A DNA stretch of 64,000 nt from Rhizobium sp. FKL33 (GTDB lineage Bacteria; Pseudomonadota; Alphaproteobacteria; Rhizobiales; Rhizobiaceae), in NCBI RefSeq assembly GCF_005222915.1, contig NZ_STFX01000028.1, forward strand, positions 157,125-221,124. Reading direction: 5' to 3'. The position numbers and the translations under genes are program-made. Position 1 is the first letter of the stretch. Every line of letters starts with the position of its first letter. This document shows positions 63,850-64,000 of the stretch, in pieces. Below the pieces are notes generated by a model that saw nothing but the letters and a program-made list of their open reading frames with translations, ran no database searches and had not been told where the DNA came from.

Positions 63850-63903
63850 CTGTCCCGGAATTAGTGAAACTGCTGTCCACGATTTAGTGAACCGACTGTC
63901 CCG
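63850..63903. repeat. Tandem CTGTCC-type repeats
   Basis: CTGTCCCGGAATTAGTGAAAC (63850) and CTGTCCACGATTTAGTGAACC (63873) are 23 bases apart, with a third partial CTGTCCCG at 63896. The pattern looks like transposase-binding repeats at an element end; the family is not identified. Confidence 0.55.
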
Positions 63904-63918
63904 TTCCGCCGAAATACG

Positions 63919-64000
63919 GTAAGCGATGTTCTCAGGCCACGGCTTTGATTTCGCCGTTTGCGGCGTATGCCCACGGCAACAGTTCGTCGATCTGGCTATT
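63919..64000 (-). mobile_element. Second IS66-family element, right end (continues past the window)
   Basis: GTAAGCG at 63919-63925 is the end motif, matching the first seven bases of the left end at 63351. The 3' end of a minus-strand tnpC lies just inside. The element is in opposite orientation to the truncated one. Confidence 0.75.
63932..64000 (-). CDS. tnpC: IS66 transposase TnpC, C-terminal fragment (window edge)
   Basis: The last 22 codons plus stop, read inward from the window edge: NSQIDELLPWAYAANGEIKA-VA. The IDELLPWAY segment is the conserved C-terminus of IS66-family transposases. The rest of the gene lies outside the window, so it cannot be said whether the element is intact. 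Confidence 0.85.
   Translation of the reverse strand, partial: NSQIDELLPWAYAANGEIKAVA

Overview
The window looks like the chromosome of a GC-rich alphaproteobacterium of the order Hyphomicrobiales (Rhizobiales). Pointers are an Irr-type Fur regulator divergent from fabA-fabB-fabI, a BA14K lectin-like protein, a TIGR02300 FYDLN protein, a CycM-like membrane cytochrome c, a DUF2244 gene beside nth, and a DnaX of the rhizobial type without the zinc-module cysteines. The genus cannot be fixed from the sequence alone.

Positions 1-53.1 kb are ordinary core genome: partial ada-like gene, DUF2244, nth, EI24/CysZ-like protein, SelT-like protein, BA14K protein, tRNA-Leu(CAG), AraC regulator, UPF0303, nudC-HIT, SRP RNA-dnaX-ybaB, a TetR/hydrolase pair with a palindromic operator, MOSC, recR and a lytic transglycosylase. 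The translation/RNA cluster rimP-nusA-ylxR-infB-(two inserted small genes)-rbfA-truB-rpsO-pnp follows. Next come an rsmC-like methyltransferase, AraC and LuxR-type regulators, fabI-fabB-fabA/irr, a TRIC channel, YdcF, TMEM43, a large membrane protein, an amidase, cytochrome c, kdsB, pheA with a stand-alone RAM domain, an RNase D-like exonuclease, a secreted hydrolase, an Ala/Pro-rich orphan, rpsA-cmk, macAB, a GST and the TIGR02300 gene, ending in tRNA-Ala(GGC).

From 53.1 kb to the end the region is accessory. Directly after tRNA-Ala sits a minus-strand block of large serine recombinase, DUF2924, DUF3489, DUF5681 and a ParB-methyltransferase fusion, which reads as a mobile or phage-like island. 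Next is a two-repeat orphan CRISPR remnant with type I-C-like repeats and no cas genes. Its leader side is cut by a ~154-bp miniature element with IS21-like ends. A second same-direction copy of that element lies at 63.7 kb, inside a broken IS66 tnpA.

Between the two miniature elements lies a two-gene plus-strand operon of lower, AT-richer composition. The first gene (567 aa) has a C-terminal PD-(D/E)XK RecB-like nuclease signature (D469, E478-x-K480, Q498-x3-Y502). The second (507 aa) is a SAMHD1/dGTPase-like HD phosphohydrolase (H62, H116-D117, D225). Together they form the best candidate for an undescribed system, most likely anti-phage or otherwise nucleic-acid/nucleotide directed. The function is inferred from domain signatures and context only. 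The window closes in IS66 debris, including the 3' end of a second IS66 transposase.
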